Of a stretch of 64,000 nt of DNA, positions 19,368 through 27,092 are shown one piece after another. Positions within the stretch are counted from its first letter, which is position 1. Every line of letters begins with the position of its first letter. The notes under the pieces were generated by a model, which was not told the DNA's origin, ran no database searches, and saw only the letters and a list, made by a program, of their open reading frames with translations. A program made the translations under genes and the position numbers. The stretch is from Brevundimonas subvibrioides (GTDB taxonomy: Bacteria; Pseudomonadota; Alphaproteobacteria; Caulobacterales; Caulobacteraceae), in contig NZ_CP114542.1 of the NCBI RefSeq assembly GCF_027271155.1, positions 1,178,001-1,242,000 on the forward strand, in the 5' to 3' direction.

Positions 19368-20177
19368 CTACGCCGCCACCCCGGCGTGCGTCGTCCCGCG
19401 GCGAAGGCCAAGCGTGATCCACAGCGCCCCGCCCAGGACGATCAGGCTCGCTGCCAGCGCCCCGAAGGCGAGCGTCGCATTGCCCTTGGCCTGTTCGGCC
19501 ACGAACACGCCGAGCAGGCCCCAGGCCACGGGCAGGGGATAGGCCAGCAGCCGCGTCGCCCAGGTGACGAACAGGGCAAAGACGGCCACGGCCACCACGG
19601 CGATCAGCGCCCAGACCGTCGGGGCCAGGGCGGTGGGCAGGTCTCCGTTGCCGGTGGCCACGGTCAGCAGATTGACCGGCGAGGCGATCGTCAGCCAGCC
19701 GGCCAGCGCACCCAGCGGCCAGGCCACCAGCCAGCGGTCGCGATCCCCGCGCGGCAGGCTTCGGATCAGCCTGGCGCTGGTCAGCAAGGGAATGATCAGC
19801 ACGCTCAGGGAACCGAAGATCAGCACGATGGTCGCCACCTCGGCATCGATCGCCGCGGCGATGATCCAGCTCCCGATGCCGAGGAGGGCCAGGATGGACG
19901 GCCAGCCGAAGCGGTTGATCATCTCGCTCTCGCCCGTCTGCGGCAGGGCCTGGCGGATCGCATAGGCGATCAGTCCCAGATAGATCGGCCCCCAGATGGC
20001 AAAGGCCCAGCCGACGACCCGCAGGCTCGCATCGCTGTCGGCCGAGAATTGGGCCGGGCTCTGGCCGATGTTTCCGAACTGCTGCAGCTGACCGGCGACG
20101 ACGGCAAAGGCGGCGGCGGCCAGCACGATCAGGCGGCGGGTCTTCTGGGCGGGGGTCGCGCGGACGATGGAGGACAT
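19368..20177 (-). CDS. TspO-like tryptophan-rich integral membrane protein
   Basis: A 269-residue polytopic membrane protein with about seven or eight hydrophobic segments. The segment VGWAFAIWGPIYLGLIAY resembles the W-rich loops of TspO/MBR-related proteins, and similar proteins are often annotated as tryptophan-rich sensory proteins, but this one is longer than classical TspO (about 160). I am not certain of the family, and no ligand can be inferred. The gene is convergent with vapC, 13 bp apart, and divergent from the small acidic-protein gene at 20322. Confidence 0.6.
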   Translation of the reverse strand: MSSIVRATPAQKTRRLIVLAAAAFAVVAGQLQQFGNIGQSPAQFSADSDASLRVVGWAFAIWGPIYLGLIAYAIRQALPQTGESEMINRFGWPSILALLGIGSWIIAAAIDAEVATIVLIFGSLSVLIIPLLTSARLIRSLPRGDRDRWLVAWPLGALAGWLTIASPVNLLTVATGNGDLPTALAPTVWALIAVVAVAVFALFVTWATRLLAYPLPVAWGLLGVFVAEQAKGNATLAFGALAASLIVLGGALWITLGLRRGTTHAGVAA

Positions 20178-20321
20178 GGACGGTCTCGAATCAGTCGCCG
20201 AAGGCCAGCTTCAGCATTCCAGCCCACTTTACGCGCAGGTCGCGGGATCGTTCATCGGAATCGTGTGGCGGAACCGCACGGCCCGGTCACGGTTGTTCTG
20301 GTGCACCAACAGGAGACCGAC

Positions 20322-20546
20322 ATGGCTGACGAAACCGGAACCCCCACCGAAACACCGCACTTCGAGACGAGCGACGTCGAGGCCAATCTGGCCATGGAGC
20401 AAGGCCTCGGTGTCGGTGCCCGCGAACTGGCCGCCCAGCGCGATCCCGGCGGCATCGTCACGCCCGACGAGGATGAAGACGAAGGCGAGGGCGACGAGGA
20501 CCCCGTCGACCGCGACACCGCCGTCCAGGGCGATCCCTCGATCTAG
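20322..20546 (+). CDS. Small acidic protein of unknown function
   Basis: A 74-residue, strongly acidic protein with AGGAG (20311-20315) 6 nt before ATG 20322. The N-terminal part ([20 protein letters not shown]) could form a helix; the C-terminal part is a run of Asp/Glu ([18 protein letters not shown]) and probably disordered. It has no signal peptide and no recognised domain. Its stop codon TAG shares a 4-nt CTAG overlap with the purQ stop on the other strand. Confidence 0.6.
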   Translation: MADETGTPTETPHFETSDVEANLAMEQGLGVGARELAAQRDPGGIVTPDEDEDEGEGDEDPVDRDTAVQGDPSI

Positions 20547-21205
20547 GCGGCCGCGTAGATCGATCTGAACAGGACCGCGCCGTCGGCCGAGCCCAGCTCG
20601 GCCTCGAAGGCGCGGTCCGGGTGGGGCATCATGCCCAGGACATTGCCGCGTGCATTCTGCAGTCCGGCGATGTCGCCGACCGAGCCGTTGGGATTGTCGA
20701 CATAGCGAAACACGACCTGACCCTCGCCCTCGATCCGGGCGAGGGTTTCGGCGTCGGCGAAATAGTTTCCGTCGCCATTGCCCTGGGTCATCACGACCTC
20801 GCGTTGGCCCTGATAGCCTGCGGTGAAGCGGGTCTGGCCGTTCGTGACCTCCAGGCTGATCGGCTTGCAGACGTATTTCAGCCCGGCGTTGCGCAACAGC
20901 GCGCCCGGCAGCATCCCGGCTTCGCACAGGATCTGGAATCCATTGCAGATGCCCAGAACGGCGACCCCGTCGTCGGCGGCCTTCCTGACCGCCTGCATCA
21001 CCGGCGATTGCGCCGCCATGGCCCCGCAGCGCAGGTAGTCGCCATAGGAAAAACCGCCCGGCAGGACGATCAGGTCCAGCCCATCGGGCAGGCTCGTCTC
21101 CTGGTGCCAGACCATCTCGACGCGTTCGTGGGTGGAGCGTTCGATCGCGACCTTGCAGTCGCGGTCGCAGTTGGATCCGGGAAAGACGATGACGGCTGCG
21201 CTCAT
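20543..21205 (-). CDS. purQ: Phosphoribosylformylglycinamidine synthase, glutaminase subunit PurQ
   Basis: Supplies ammonia from glutamine to PurL. The 220-residue class I amidotransferase has the nucleophile Cys at residue 87 in [11 protein letters not shown], an oxyanion region [14 protein letters not shown] and the C-terminal His/Glu pair in [12 protein letters not shown]. The start at 21205 encodes [16 protein letters not shown]. The first eight codons and the upstream region lie inside a 117-bp tandem duplication, so an extra copy of the start region precedes it at 21298-21322. Confidence 0.96.
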   Translation of the reverse strand: MSAAVIVFPGSNCDRDCKVAIERSTHERVEMVWHQETSLPDGLDLIVLPGGFSYGDYLRCGAMAAQSPVMQAVRKAADDGVAVLGICNGFQILCEAGMLPGALLRNAGLKYVCKPISLEVTNGQTRFTAGYQGQREVVMTQGNGDGNYFADAETLARIEGEGQVVFRYVDNPNGSVGDIAGLQNARGNVLGMMPHPDRAFEAELGSADGAVLFRSIYAAA

Positions 21206-21416
21206 GGCCCGGGCGTCTAGCAGCGTTCGGACCGAATGTCAGTGGGTGGGTTCGACCAGACCCAGCCTGACCTCGATGCGGTCGACCCGATCTTCGAGAA
21301 AGACGATGACGGCTGCGCTCATGGCCCGGGCGTCTAGCAGCGTTCGGACCGAATGTCAGTGGGTGGGTTCGACCAGACCCAGCCTGACCTCGATGCGGTC
21401 GACCCGATCTTCGAGA
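21181..21416. repeat. Perfect 117-bp tandem duplication spanning the purQ start and the end of the upstream gene
   Basis: Positions 21181-21299 and 21298-21416 are the same sequence with a period of exactly 117 bp and no mismatch that I can find. Each unit holds (minus-strand order) the last 20 codons of the coiled-coil gene, its stop, a 33-bp spacer with the purQ ribosome-binding region, and the first eight codons of purQ. The junction shows only a 2-bp GA microhomology. The lack of divergence points to a recent event or an assembly artefact. Confidence 0.95.
21239..21322 (-). pseudogene. Chimeric 27-codon ORF created by the tandem duplication
   Basis: The duplicated purQ start at 21322 opens a short frame: MSAAVIVF from purQ joined in frame to LEDRVDRIEVRLGLVEPTH from the C-terminus of the coiled-coil gene, ending at the duplicated stop 21239-21241. 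It has the same translation-initiation context as purQ. The frame stays open across the junction even though the two donor genes are unrelated. Probably a by-product without function, but it could compete for ribosomes or alter coupling to purQ. Confidence 0.7.
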
Positions 21417-21586
21417 TGGCCGAGCCGATTGTAGATATTGCCCACATCCTGCTGGATGGCCGTCAGATGTGTTCGAACGGCATTCATCTGATGCTTCAGG
21501 TCGTTGACGTCATTGCGCACCACCGAGACGTCGCGCTGTACGGCCTTCAGAACCTCGTAGATCAGATCGTTTGTCGTTCCGGACAT
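21356..21586 (-). CDS. Small coiled-coil protein
   Basis: A 76-residue soluble protein that is almost entirely a predicted coiled coil. Heptad-like repeats run from VLKAVQRDVSVVRNDVNDLK through IQQDVGNIYNRLGHLEDRV to IEVRLGLVE. No recognised domain. It lies between the PEBP gene and purQ on the same strand. Its last 20 codons and stop are duplicated in the adjacent tandem repeat, so a second copy of the 3' end follows the true stop. Confidence 0.68.
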   Translation of the reverse strand: MSGTTNDLIYEVLKAVQRDVSVVRNDVNDLKHQMNAVRTHLTAIQQDVGNIYNRLGHLEDRVDRIEVRLGLVEPTH

Positions 21587-21621
21587 GCCGTCACTTTAGC
21601 AGCTTTTCCGCCTAGGCCCAA

Positions 21622-22086
21622 TCAGCCCTTGTTCTCCCAGGTCGCGGTGATCGACGCCCTGGCGAGCGTGTGAAAATGCAGGTTGAAGCCGAAGATCGCT
21701 CCGGAGTTTTCGGGGGTGACCTCCAGCCGCCCGGTATCGACGGCGAAGACCGTGAAGACATAGCGATGCGGCCCATGGCCGGGCGGCGGGGCGGCCCCGC
21801 CGAAGCCCGGCGCGCCATAGTCGGTCCGGCCCTCGACCGCGCCGTCGGGCAATGGGCCGCCCGCGGGGATTTCACGGACGTCGGCCGGGATGTTGGCGAC
21901 GGTCCAGTGCCAGAATCCGGACCCCGTCGGGGCGTCGGGATCGAAGACGGTGATGGCGAAGGACCTGGTCCCCTCCGGCACCCCCGACCATGCGAGGTGG
22001 GGCGATGTGTTGCCTTTCGCCTGCACCTGCGCGTCCGGCAGGGTGTCACCGTCCTGAAAGTCGTTCGAGGTCAGGGCGAAGGTCAT
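21622..22086 (-). CDS. YbhB/YbcL-family phosphatidylethanolamine-binding-like protein
   Basis: A 154-residue member of the bacterial PEBP (Raf-kinase-inhibitor-like) family. Typical blocks: SPHLAWSGVPEGTRSFAITV, DPDAPTGSGFWHWTVANIP with the DPDAP ligand-pocket motif, and GPHRYVFTVFAVD. There is no signal peptide, as in YbhB. The start at 22086 has AAGGAG 7 nt upstream; the open frame further upstream to 22137 is not family-like. The biochemical role of these proteins is unresolved. Positioned between purS and purQ. Confidence 0.9.
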   Translation of the reverse strand: MTFALTSNDFQDGDTLPDAQVQAKGNTSPHLAWSGVPEGTRSFAITVFDPDAPTGSGFWHWTVANIPADVREIPAGGPLPDGAVEGRTDYGAPGFGGAAPPPGHGPHRYVFTVFAVDTGRLEVTPENSGAIFGFNLHFHTLARASITATWENKG

Positions 22087-22146
22087 GGGTCGCTCCTTGG
22101 AGAATCGTCTGTCCAGAAGGGCCGGCCGCGGCCGCATTTGCGACCG

Positions 22147-22380
22147 TCAGGCTACCTCGATCCGATAGCTTTCGATCACCGTATTGGCCAGCAGGGTCTC
22201 GCACATCTTCTTTGCCTCTGCGGCGGGATCGTCCACGCCGTCCAGATCCAGCTCGATCAGCTTGCCGACCCGCGCGTTCGACACACCGGCCCAGCCGAGG
22301 CCCTTCAGCGCCCCTTCGACGGCCTTGCCCCGCACGTCCAGCACGCCGGGCTTCAGGAAGATATGGACACGGACTTTCAT
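22147..22380 (-). CDS. purS: Phosphoribosylformylglycinamidine synthase subunit PurS
   Basis: A 77-residue PurS, the small subunit that helps dock PurQ on PurL and channel ammonia. Family blocks: VRVHIFLKPGVLDVRGKAVEGAL, GWAGVSNARVGKLIEL and CETLLANTVIESYRIE. The start MKVRVHIF at 22380 overlaps the stop of the upstream vapD as ATGA, so purS translation is likely coupled to a toxin-type gene. This coupling is unusual for a purine enzyme. Confidence 0.95.
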   Translation of the reverse strand: MKVRVHIFLKPGVLDVRGKAVEGALKGLGWAGVSNARVGKLIELDLDGVDDPAAEAKKMCETLLANTVIESYRIEVA

Positions 22381-22661
22381 CGATTGCTCTTCATGAAGGG
22401 AGTGAAGTCTGACCACTGCTCGACCCGGAACGCTCGGATGTCCTTCACCGAGTTTCCGAACCAGGGCATGGCCTTCAGCGCGGTCATCGCCGAGGTGAGG
22501 TTCGCGAGGTCTTCCAGCTCCGTCATGAACACGCTCTGCTGCACGCGGAAGAACTCATAGCGTTTCAGGGTGCGTTCGATCTCGCGATAGGCCTGGCGCA
22601 GACCGGAGGGATGGTGGATCGTCGTTTCGTCGATATCCAGATCGAAAGTGATCGCGAACAT
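22377..22661 (-). CDS. vapD: VapD-family endoribonuclease
   Basis: A 94-residue protein matching Helicobacter/Haemophilus VapD, a Cas2-like ferredoxin-fold ribonuclease. Recognisable are FAITFDLDID at the start, QSVFMTEL in the middle, and the C-terminal WFGNSVKDIRAFRVEQWSDF, very close to the VapD block WFKKSVRDIRAFKVED. VapD acts as a toxin or virulence-associated RNase, paired with VapX in Haemophilus. It overlaps the preceding small gene by 1 nt and purS by 4 nt, which places it inside the purC-purS transcription unit. Confidence 0.87.
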   Translation of the reverse strand: MFAITFDLDIDETTIHHPSGLRQAYREIERTLKRYEFFRVQQSVFMTELEDLANLTSAMTALKAMPWFGNSVKDIRAFRVEQWSDFTPFMKSNR

Positions 22662-22873
22662 CAGGGCTTCGGATCGATTTCGGCATCAGCGAGCGGATAA
22701 TCGAATTCATCATCGGAATCGATCAAGCGCGCGCGGACGCGATCGCCCTCGACGGCCATGACTTCGTAGGCCGGGCCGATCCCGCCGATCCGGCGAAAGC
22801 GGCTGGTGGTGTTCAGATCGACGGGCATGCGAAACTCCGCAGCCTCCTCTCGAACCCCGCCGTTGTCCGCCAT
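22661..22873 (-). CDS. Small protein upstream of VapD, candidate antitoxin (VapX-like position)
   Basis: A 70-residue protein from ATG 22873. The sequence has a short N-terminal leader, then a compact region (NTTSRFRRIGGIGPAYEVMAVEGDRVRARLIDSD) that looks like a small beta-barrel, and an acidic tail ending DAEIDPKP. Its ATG overlaps the purC stop by 1 nt and its stop overlaps the vapD start by 1 nt. The antitoxin role is inferred only from its position directly before vapD, as with VapX; it has no domain that I recognise. Confidence 0.6.
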   Translation of the reverse strand: MADNGGVREEAAEFRMPVDLNTTSRFRRIGGIGPAYEVMAVEGDRVRARLIDSDDEFDYPLADAEIDPKP

Positions 22874-23631
22874 CAGTGCAGCCCCCCCTGGATGACGGTC
22901 GGCATGTCCTTCATGATCCCCAGACGACGCGCGACCTCGGTGTAGTTCTCGATGACCTGGCCCAGGTCGCGGCGGAAGCGGTCCTTGTCCATCTTCTCGC
23001 CGGTCGCGGTATCCCACAGGCGGCAGGAATCCGGGCTGATCTCGTCGGCCAGGATGACGCGGCTGAAGTCGTTCTCCCACACCCGGCCGAACTCGATCTT
23101 GAAATCCACCAGGGTGATGCCGACGGCACCGAACATGCCGCACAGATAGTCGTTCACCCGCACGGTGGTGGCCAGGATGTCGTCGATCTCCTGGGTGTTG
23201 GCCCAGTTGAAGGCCGTGATGTGCTCTTCGGTCACCATCGGGTCGTTCAGCTCATCCTTCTTGTAGTAGAATTCGATGATGGAGCGGGGCAGGGGCGTGC
23301 CCTCTTCCTGGCCCAGGCGCGTGGCCAGCGATCCGGCGACGATGTTCCGGCACACCACCTCCAGCGGGATGATCTCGACCTCGCGGATCAACTGCTCGCG
23401 CAGGTTCAGCCGCTTGATGAAGTGGTTGGTGACGCCGATGCCGTTCAGGCGGCTCATCACGAACTCGCTGATGCGGTTGTTGATGACGCCCTTGCCTTCC
23501 AGCGTGGCCTTCTTCTGGGCGTTGAAGGCCGTGGCGTCGTCCTTGAAATACTGGATCAGGGTGCCGGGTTCGGGACCCTCGTACAGGATCTTGGCCTTGC
23601 CTTCGTAGATCTTCTTGCGCTTCGAATTCAT
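22873..23631 (-). CDS. purC: SAICAR synthetase PurC
   Basis: Phosphoribosylaminoimidazole-succinocarboxamide synthase: condenses CAIR with aspartate using ATP. About 252 residues, opening [20 protein letters not shown], then [22 protein letters not shown] and the catalytic [10 protein letters not shown] block. All are standard for the family. Two ATGs are adjacent (23634 and 23631); 23631 gives 8-nt spacing from AGGGA. The TGA overlaps the next gene of the VapD module by 1 nt. The upstream 300-bp region is divergent with the zeta-subunit gene. Confidence 0.96.
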   Translation of the reverse strand: MNSKRKKIYEGKAKILYEGPEPGTLIQYFKDDATAFNAQKKATLEGKGVINNRISEFVMSRLNGIGVTNHFIKRLNLREQLIREVEIIPLEVVCRNIVAGSLATRLGQEEGTPLPRSIIEFYYKKDELNDPMVTEEHITAFNWANTQEIDDILATTVRVNDYLCGMFGAVGITLVDFKIEFGRVWENDFSRVILADEISPDSCRLWDTATGEKMDKDRFRRDLGQVIENYTEVARRLGIMKDMPTVIQGGLH

Positions 23632-23634
23632 CAT

Positions 23635-23933
23635 CGGGGTCCCTGACGGGATGGATGCGTCGCCGGAAACGCGAATAACGCTGCCAGAGGACGTCTGGGC
23701 GGCGCGATTCTGTCTCGAGCTAGGCGGGAAATGGGTCGCGCGTCCCTTAACGGAATTCCGGATGCGACACAAACGGCCGGGCGAGACGGCGCAGCGGGGA
23801 CACAGCGGCGATCTTCCCGTGACGGGCGAGCGCAATGCGAGGCGTTATCCGTTGCCTTCGAGCGGGGCGCGGCTGTAGATCACCGGCGCGGGACGTCCTG
23901 TCTTTGATCCCGCGGCGGAGCGATTGACGACTG
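23635..23933. other. Divergent intergenic region purC / zeta subunit
   Basis: About 300 bp without a supported gene. It must hold promoters for purC (minus) and the zeta-subunit gene (plus). I see no purine riboswitch fold, no hairpin with a T-run and no repeat. A CCCTTAACGG stretch near 23747 could be a CtrA-type half-site but is too weak to call. Confidence 0.4.
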
Positions 23934-24257
23934 ATGACGACCTTCAACGATCGGGAAAAGGGCTTCGAGTCCAAGTTCGCACTCGATCAGGACCAGGAAT
24001 TCCGGGCCATGGCCCGCCGGAACAAGCTGCTGGGCCTGTGGGCGGCCGAGAAGATGGGCCTTTCGGCCGATTCGTCGGAAGACTATGCCAAGGCCGTCGT
24101 GCGCGCCGATTTCGAGCAGCCGGGAGACGAGGATGTGTTCCGCAAGATCGCGGGCGACTTCAAGGGTTCCGGATTGACGGTGTCCGAGGGCGAGATTCGC
24201 TCCAAGATGGACGAACTGGCCTCCATGGCCCGCGATCAGGTCCGCGCGGGCGAATAG
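23934..24257 (+). CDS. F1-ATPase inhibitor zeta subunit (DUF1476)
   Basis: A 107-residue soluble protein of the DUF1476 family, shown in Paracoccus to be an inhibitory zeta subunit of the F1Fo-ATP synthase in alphaproteobacteria. The N-terminal inhibitory segment TTFNDREKGFESKFALDQDQEFRA is clear. It is followed by the helical bundle (ARRNKLLGLWAAEKMGL, ADFEQPGDEDVFRKI, IRSKMDELASMARDQ). The atp genes are not in this window. A hairpin terminator follows at 24268. Confidence 0.92.
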   Translation: MTTFNDREKGFESKFALDQDQEFRAMARRNKLLGLWAAEKMGLSADSSEDYAKAVVRADFEQPGDEDVFRKIAGDFKGSGLTVSEGEIRSKMDELASMARDQVRAGE

Positions 24258-24267
24258 TCCGGAAAGA

Positions 24268-24290
24268 AGGGGCCGTCCGGGACGGCCCCT
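24268..24290. terminator. Hairpin between the zeta-subunit and fasciclin genes
   Basis: A perfect 10-bp stem AGGGGCCGTC / GACGGCCCCT with a 3-nt loop lies between two convergent genes. There is no T-run, so efficiency as an intrinsic terminator is uncertain; the symmetric stem could act on both strands. Confidence 0.6.
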
Positions 24291-24306
24291 GTAACCAGCC
24301 GGCCGC

Positions 24307-24876
24307 TCAATGCGGGGACATCACGCCGTCGATCACATGAATCACGCCGTTGGCGGCGTTGACGTCCGTCGCGGTGATCCAGAAGCTGTCTCCGGCGGCA
24401 TCATGCAGTCTCAGCCGACCGCGGCCCGCGTCGACCGCCGTGAGCTGGCCGCCCTCGACCGTGGTCAGAGTGGCGGACCCGCCACCCACGCGCACAGCCG
24501 TGGCCAGATCGGCTGCGCTGATCCGGCCGGCGACGACATGATACGTCAGGATGCGTTGCAGGTCGGCGCGGCGTGACGGCTGGACCAGGTTCTGAACCGT
24601 GCCATCGGGCAGGGTCTCGAAGGCCTCGTTGGTCGGCGCAAAGACGGTGAAGGGGCCGGGCCCCGAAAGCGTATCGACCAGCCGCGCCGCCTGGACGGCG
24701 CTGACCAGGGTCGAGAAATCGGGATTGGCGGCGGCAACTGCCACCAGCGTCATGGCCGGGGCATGGCGCGTCGATTGCGCGCGCGGGCGATCATGGGCAC
24801 TGGCTGGCAGGGCCGAAGCCACGAGGCCGCAGAAGGCCAGGGCGCAGGCGGACGAGACGGCAAGACGACGAAGCAT
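24307..24876 (-). CDS. Secreted fasciclin (FAS1) domain protein
   Basis: A 189-residue protein with an N-terminal signal peptide (to about residue 28, ASA-HD) and one FAS1 domain. The FAS1 H1 and H2 motifs are visible as GPFTVFAPTNEAFETLP near the centre and the final DVNAANGVIHVIDGVM, with ILTYHVVAGRI between. FAS1 proteins mediate adhesion or matrix interactions at the cell surface. A second, lipid-anchored FAS1 gene follows upstream on the same strand; the two are paralogues separated by a terminator. Confidence 0.92.
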   Translation of the reverse strand: MLRRLAVSSACALAFCGLVASALPASAHDRPRAQSTRHAPAMTLVAVAAANPDFSTLVSAVQAARLVDTLSGPGPFTVFAPTNEAFETLPDGTVQNLVQPSRRADLQRILTYHVVAGRISAADLATAVRVGGGSATLTTVEGGQLTAVDAGRGRLRLHDAAGDSFWITATDVNAANGVIHVIDGVMSPH

Positions 24877-25004
24877 GATCTTCTCCTGAAAGACCGCCTC
24901 GACGATCGGGCGGTTCAGGGGCAGCTACTGTGCGTCTGATTGGCCGGATGCGGCAGAAAAGATTAAGAAATATCCATATTCGGCGACGGCTGCCGGAAAC
25001 GCAA

Positions 25005-25034
25005 AAGGGCCGCAGCGGGGGGTCTGCGGCCCTT
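25005..25034. terminator. Rho-independent-type hairpin between the two fasciclin genes
   Basis: An 11-bp perfect stem AAGGGCCGCAG / CTGCGGCCCTT with an 8-nt G-rich loop. On the minus strand it follows the lipoprotein gene at 25131 by about 100 bp. The flanking T/A-run is short, so the strand of action is not certain. Confidence 0.6.
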
Positions 25035-25130
25035 CCATTATCGGGGGCTGGGGGGATAGCCTCACCCGACGATTTCGCGTGTTGACGCCCCTTCAGAATG
25101 CGGGACCACGCGAAAGGTTCACCGGAATGA

Positions 25131-25751
25131 TCACCCCGGCATCACGACGGTATCGATGACGTGCACCACGCCATTGGACTGGAGCACATCGGCCTCGGTC
25201 ACCTTCGAGGTGCCGCCCGCCGCGTCGGTCAGGGTGACCGATCCGTCGGCATTGACCATGACCTTCAGCTTGCCACCCTGAACGGTGGTCAGCTCGGCGG
25301 TGCCGCCGGCGGCGGTGGCCTGGGCGGCCAGATCGGCGGCGGTGAGGCGACCCGGTACGACGTGATAGGTCAGGATGCCGGTCAGGTCCGCCTTGCCGGC
25401 GGGGGCCATCAGCGATTCGCGCGTCGCGGCGGGAATCTTCTCGAAGGCGGCATTATCTGGCGCGAAGACCGTGAAAGGTCCGGGGCCCGACAGGGTTTCG
25501 GCCAGGCCGGCGGCCTGGACGGCGCTGACCAGGGTCGTCAGGTTGGACGCCTTGGCGGCATTGGTGACGATGGTGTCGGAGGGGCTCATGGACGCGCCGC
25601 CGACGACGGGGTCCGTGGTGGCGGGTGCCATGGCGGCGGTATCGGTCGCGGTCGCGTCGGCCGCAGGGGCCGTCTCGGCGGGCTTGTTGCAGGCGGCGAC
25701 AGCCAGCAGGGCGGCCGAGGCGACGGTAAGGGTCAGAATGCGGGGGTTCAT
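25131..25751 (-). CDS. Fasciclin (FAS1) domain lipoprotein
   Basis: A 206-residue protein with a type II signal peptide (MNPRILTLTVASAALLAVAAC, lipobox AVAAC) and an Ala/Thr/Pro-rich linker. One FAS1 domain follows: FTVFAPDNAAFEKIP, ILTYHVVPGRLTAADL and NGVVHVIDTVVMPG. The start at 25751 is supported by AGGAG about 9 nt upstream; the 23 residues of open frame before it are not signal-like. It is likely a membrane-anchored paralogue of the adjacent secreted FAS1 protein, similar throughout the domain. Confidence 0.92.
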   Translation of the reverse strand: MNPRILTLTVASAALLAVAACNKPAETAPAADATATDTAAMAPATTDPVVGGASMSPSDTIVTNAAKASNLTTLVSAVQAAGLAETLSGPGPFTVFAPDNAAFEKIPAATRESLMAPAGKADLTGILTYHVVPGRLTAADLAAQATAAGGTAELTTVQGGKLKVMVNADGSVTLTDAAGGTSKVTEADVLQSNGVVHVIDTVVMPG

Positions 25752-25857
25752 GGGCGTCTTCTCCTGAGGGATGGCCGCTTGTGTCGCGGCTCCGGGGATA
25801 AAGACGGCTGGGCGACGCAAAGGATGCCTGCCCGATCACGAATTCCGGCGCGACAGC

Positions 25858-26352
25858 TTACCGCAGCGTGAAGGTCAGTTGATCCCACACCGCCGCCTTC
25901 TGCTCGAACGGCCGGGCGTGGGCCGGGCTGGATGAGGGCAGGTCGATCAGGGTCAGGCCGGATCGTTCGCCCAGCAACCGCCGCCCGTTTCGCGCCGCCA
26001 GCGCGCCGTTGAACGCCACGGCCTTCAGAGTCGGCAGGCCCGCGATCAGGCCATGCAGGTCGGTGGCCCGGGGCGACCGGATGGCGGCATCCAGACTGCC
26101 CGTCCGGTCCGCCGAGGCGATCACGTCCCACAGGCCAATGCCTGACGCCTTTAGGGTCGCAAGCCGCTCGAGGTAGGGCAGGGCGCACAGGTCCTTGCCC
26201 ACGACGCGTCCGATCAGCCGCCAGAAGGCATTGCGGGGGTGGGCATAGTATTCCTGCGCCGCCAGCGAAGCGTCGCCGGGCAGGCTTCCGAGGATCAGCA
26301 GGCGGGTGCTTTCGTCGACGACCGGCGCAAATCCCTGCTTGATCGTCGGCAT
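25858..26352 (-). CDS. DNA-deoxyinosine (hypoxanthine) glycosylase, UDG superfamily
   Basis: A 164-residue member of the uracil-DNA glycosylase superfamily that removes hypoxanthine from DNA (TIGR04274 type). Motif 1 is LLILGSLPGDASLAAQEYYAHPRNAFW with the family's GSLPG block. The C-terminal motif is LPSSSPAHAR. The start at 26352 overlaps the stop of the upstream 2OG-oxygenase gene by 1 nt, so the pair is co-transcribed; a 232-residue frame starting further upstream is rejected because it runs inside that gene. Confidence 0.87.
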   Translation of the reverse strand: MPTIKQGFAPVVDESTRLLILGSLPGDASLAAQEYYAHPRNAFWRLIGRVVGKDLCALPYLERLATLKASGIGLWDVIASADRTGSLDAAIRSPRATDLHGLIAGLPTLKAVAFNGALAARNGRRLLGERSGLTLIDLPSSSPAHARPFEQKAAVWDQLTFTLR

Positions 26353-27089
26353 CACAGTTCGGCGTAGGGCTTGTCGTCCCGCAGCCAGCCCGTGATCGAA
26401 AATCGGGGTGCCCCGGCATAGGGCGCGACCGTCGCCACCGAATGCCATTGCGGGGTCCTGAAGAGCGTCAGGACATTGAACCCGGGCCTGAAGCCTCGTG
26501 ACACGTCTCCGGCGGCATCGTGGAACAGCAGCTGACCGCCCCAGTCGGTTCGCCACTCCCGCGTCAGCCCGATGGTATAGGCTGCCCGGCGTTCACCCAC
26601 GCCGGTATCGTCGTGCAAGGTCAGATAGTCGCCGGGCCGGAACAGGGTCGCCTGTGCGTCGATCTTGGTGATGCCGGTCTCGCCCGTTACCGCCGCGCAG
26701 AAATCCCGTGCCTCGGGACTGTTCAGCAGCTCAACCAGACCATGTGTCGGGTGCTGCGGCTCGCGCCCCGCCAGAAGAGCTTCGATGATCGGATAGGCGA
26801 GATAGCTGAAGGCGAACCCTGTCCGCGCCCCTTTCAGCGCCTCGCGTGCCCTGGACGCGACCCCTTCTCGTCCCAGCGCCTGCAGCGCCTCCGGCGACAG
26901 CCATTCCCCCTTGCCGGCCGAATTGCTGAGCGACAGACCCCATGGCGTCGCGGTTTTCAGCGCCGCCTCGATGCGGTCGGCGCTTTCGGGTGTCAGGAAA
27001 TCGGCGACCTGCACCACCCCGTCGCGCTGAAACGCCGACGCGAAATCGCGGGCGTCCAGGCCGGGGTTCAGGCGGATCGGCTGGGACAC
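26352..27089 (-). CDS. 2OG-Fe(II) dioxygenase
   Basis: A 245-residue 2-oxoglutarate- and iron-dependent oxygenase of the double-stranded beta-helix fold. The iron triad is visible as HDD in LTLHDDTGVGERRAAYTIGL and the distal His in FRTPQWHSVATV, with the 2OG-binding Arg in APRFSITGWLR. The protein could be a proline/aspartyl hydroxylase-like enzyme, as in the bacterial Ofd1/Tpa1-related group, but the substrate is unknown. It is translationally joined to the hypoxanthine-DNA glycosylase and lies 3 bp downstream of purB. Confidence 0.85.
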   Translation of the reverse strand: MSQPIRLNPGLDARDFASAFQRDGVVQVADFLTPESADRIEAALKTATPWGLSLSNSAGKGEWLSPEALQALGREGVASRAREALKGARTGFAFSYLAYPIIEALLAGREPQHPTHGLVELLNSPEARDFCAAVTGETGITKIDAQATLFRPGDYLTLHDDTGVGERRAAYTIGLTREWRTDWGGQLLFHDAAGDVSRGFRPGFNVLTLFRTPQWHSVATVAPYAGAPRFSITGWLRDDKPYAEL

Positions 27090-27092
27090 GCT

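Noticed and set aside
21132..21434. Plus-strand protein with a 39-residue tandem repeat
   Set aside because: The repeat is only the 117-bp DNA duplication read in another frame, antisense to purQ and the coiled-coil gene. No start context supports it.
23635..23933. Purine riboswitch upstream of purC
   Set aside because: I could not draw a three-way-junction fold with the conserved loop elements, and none is expected at this locus.
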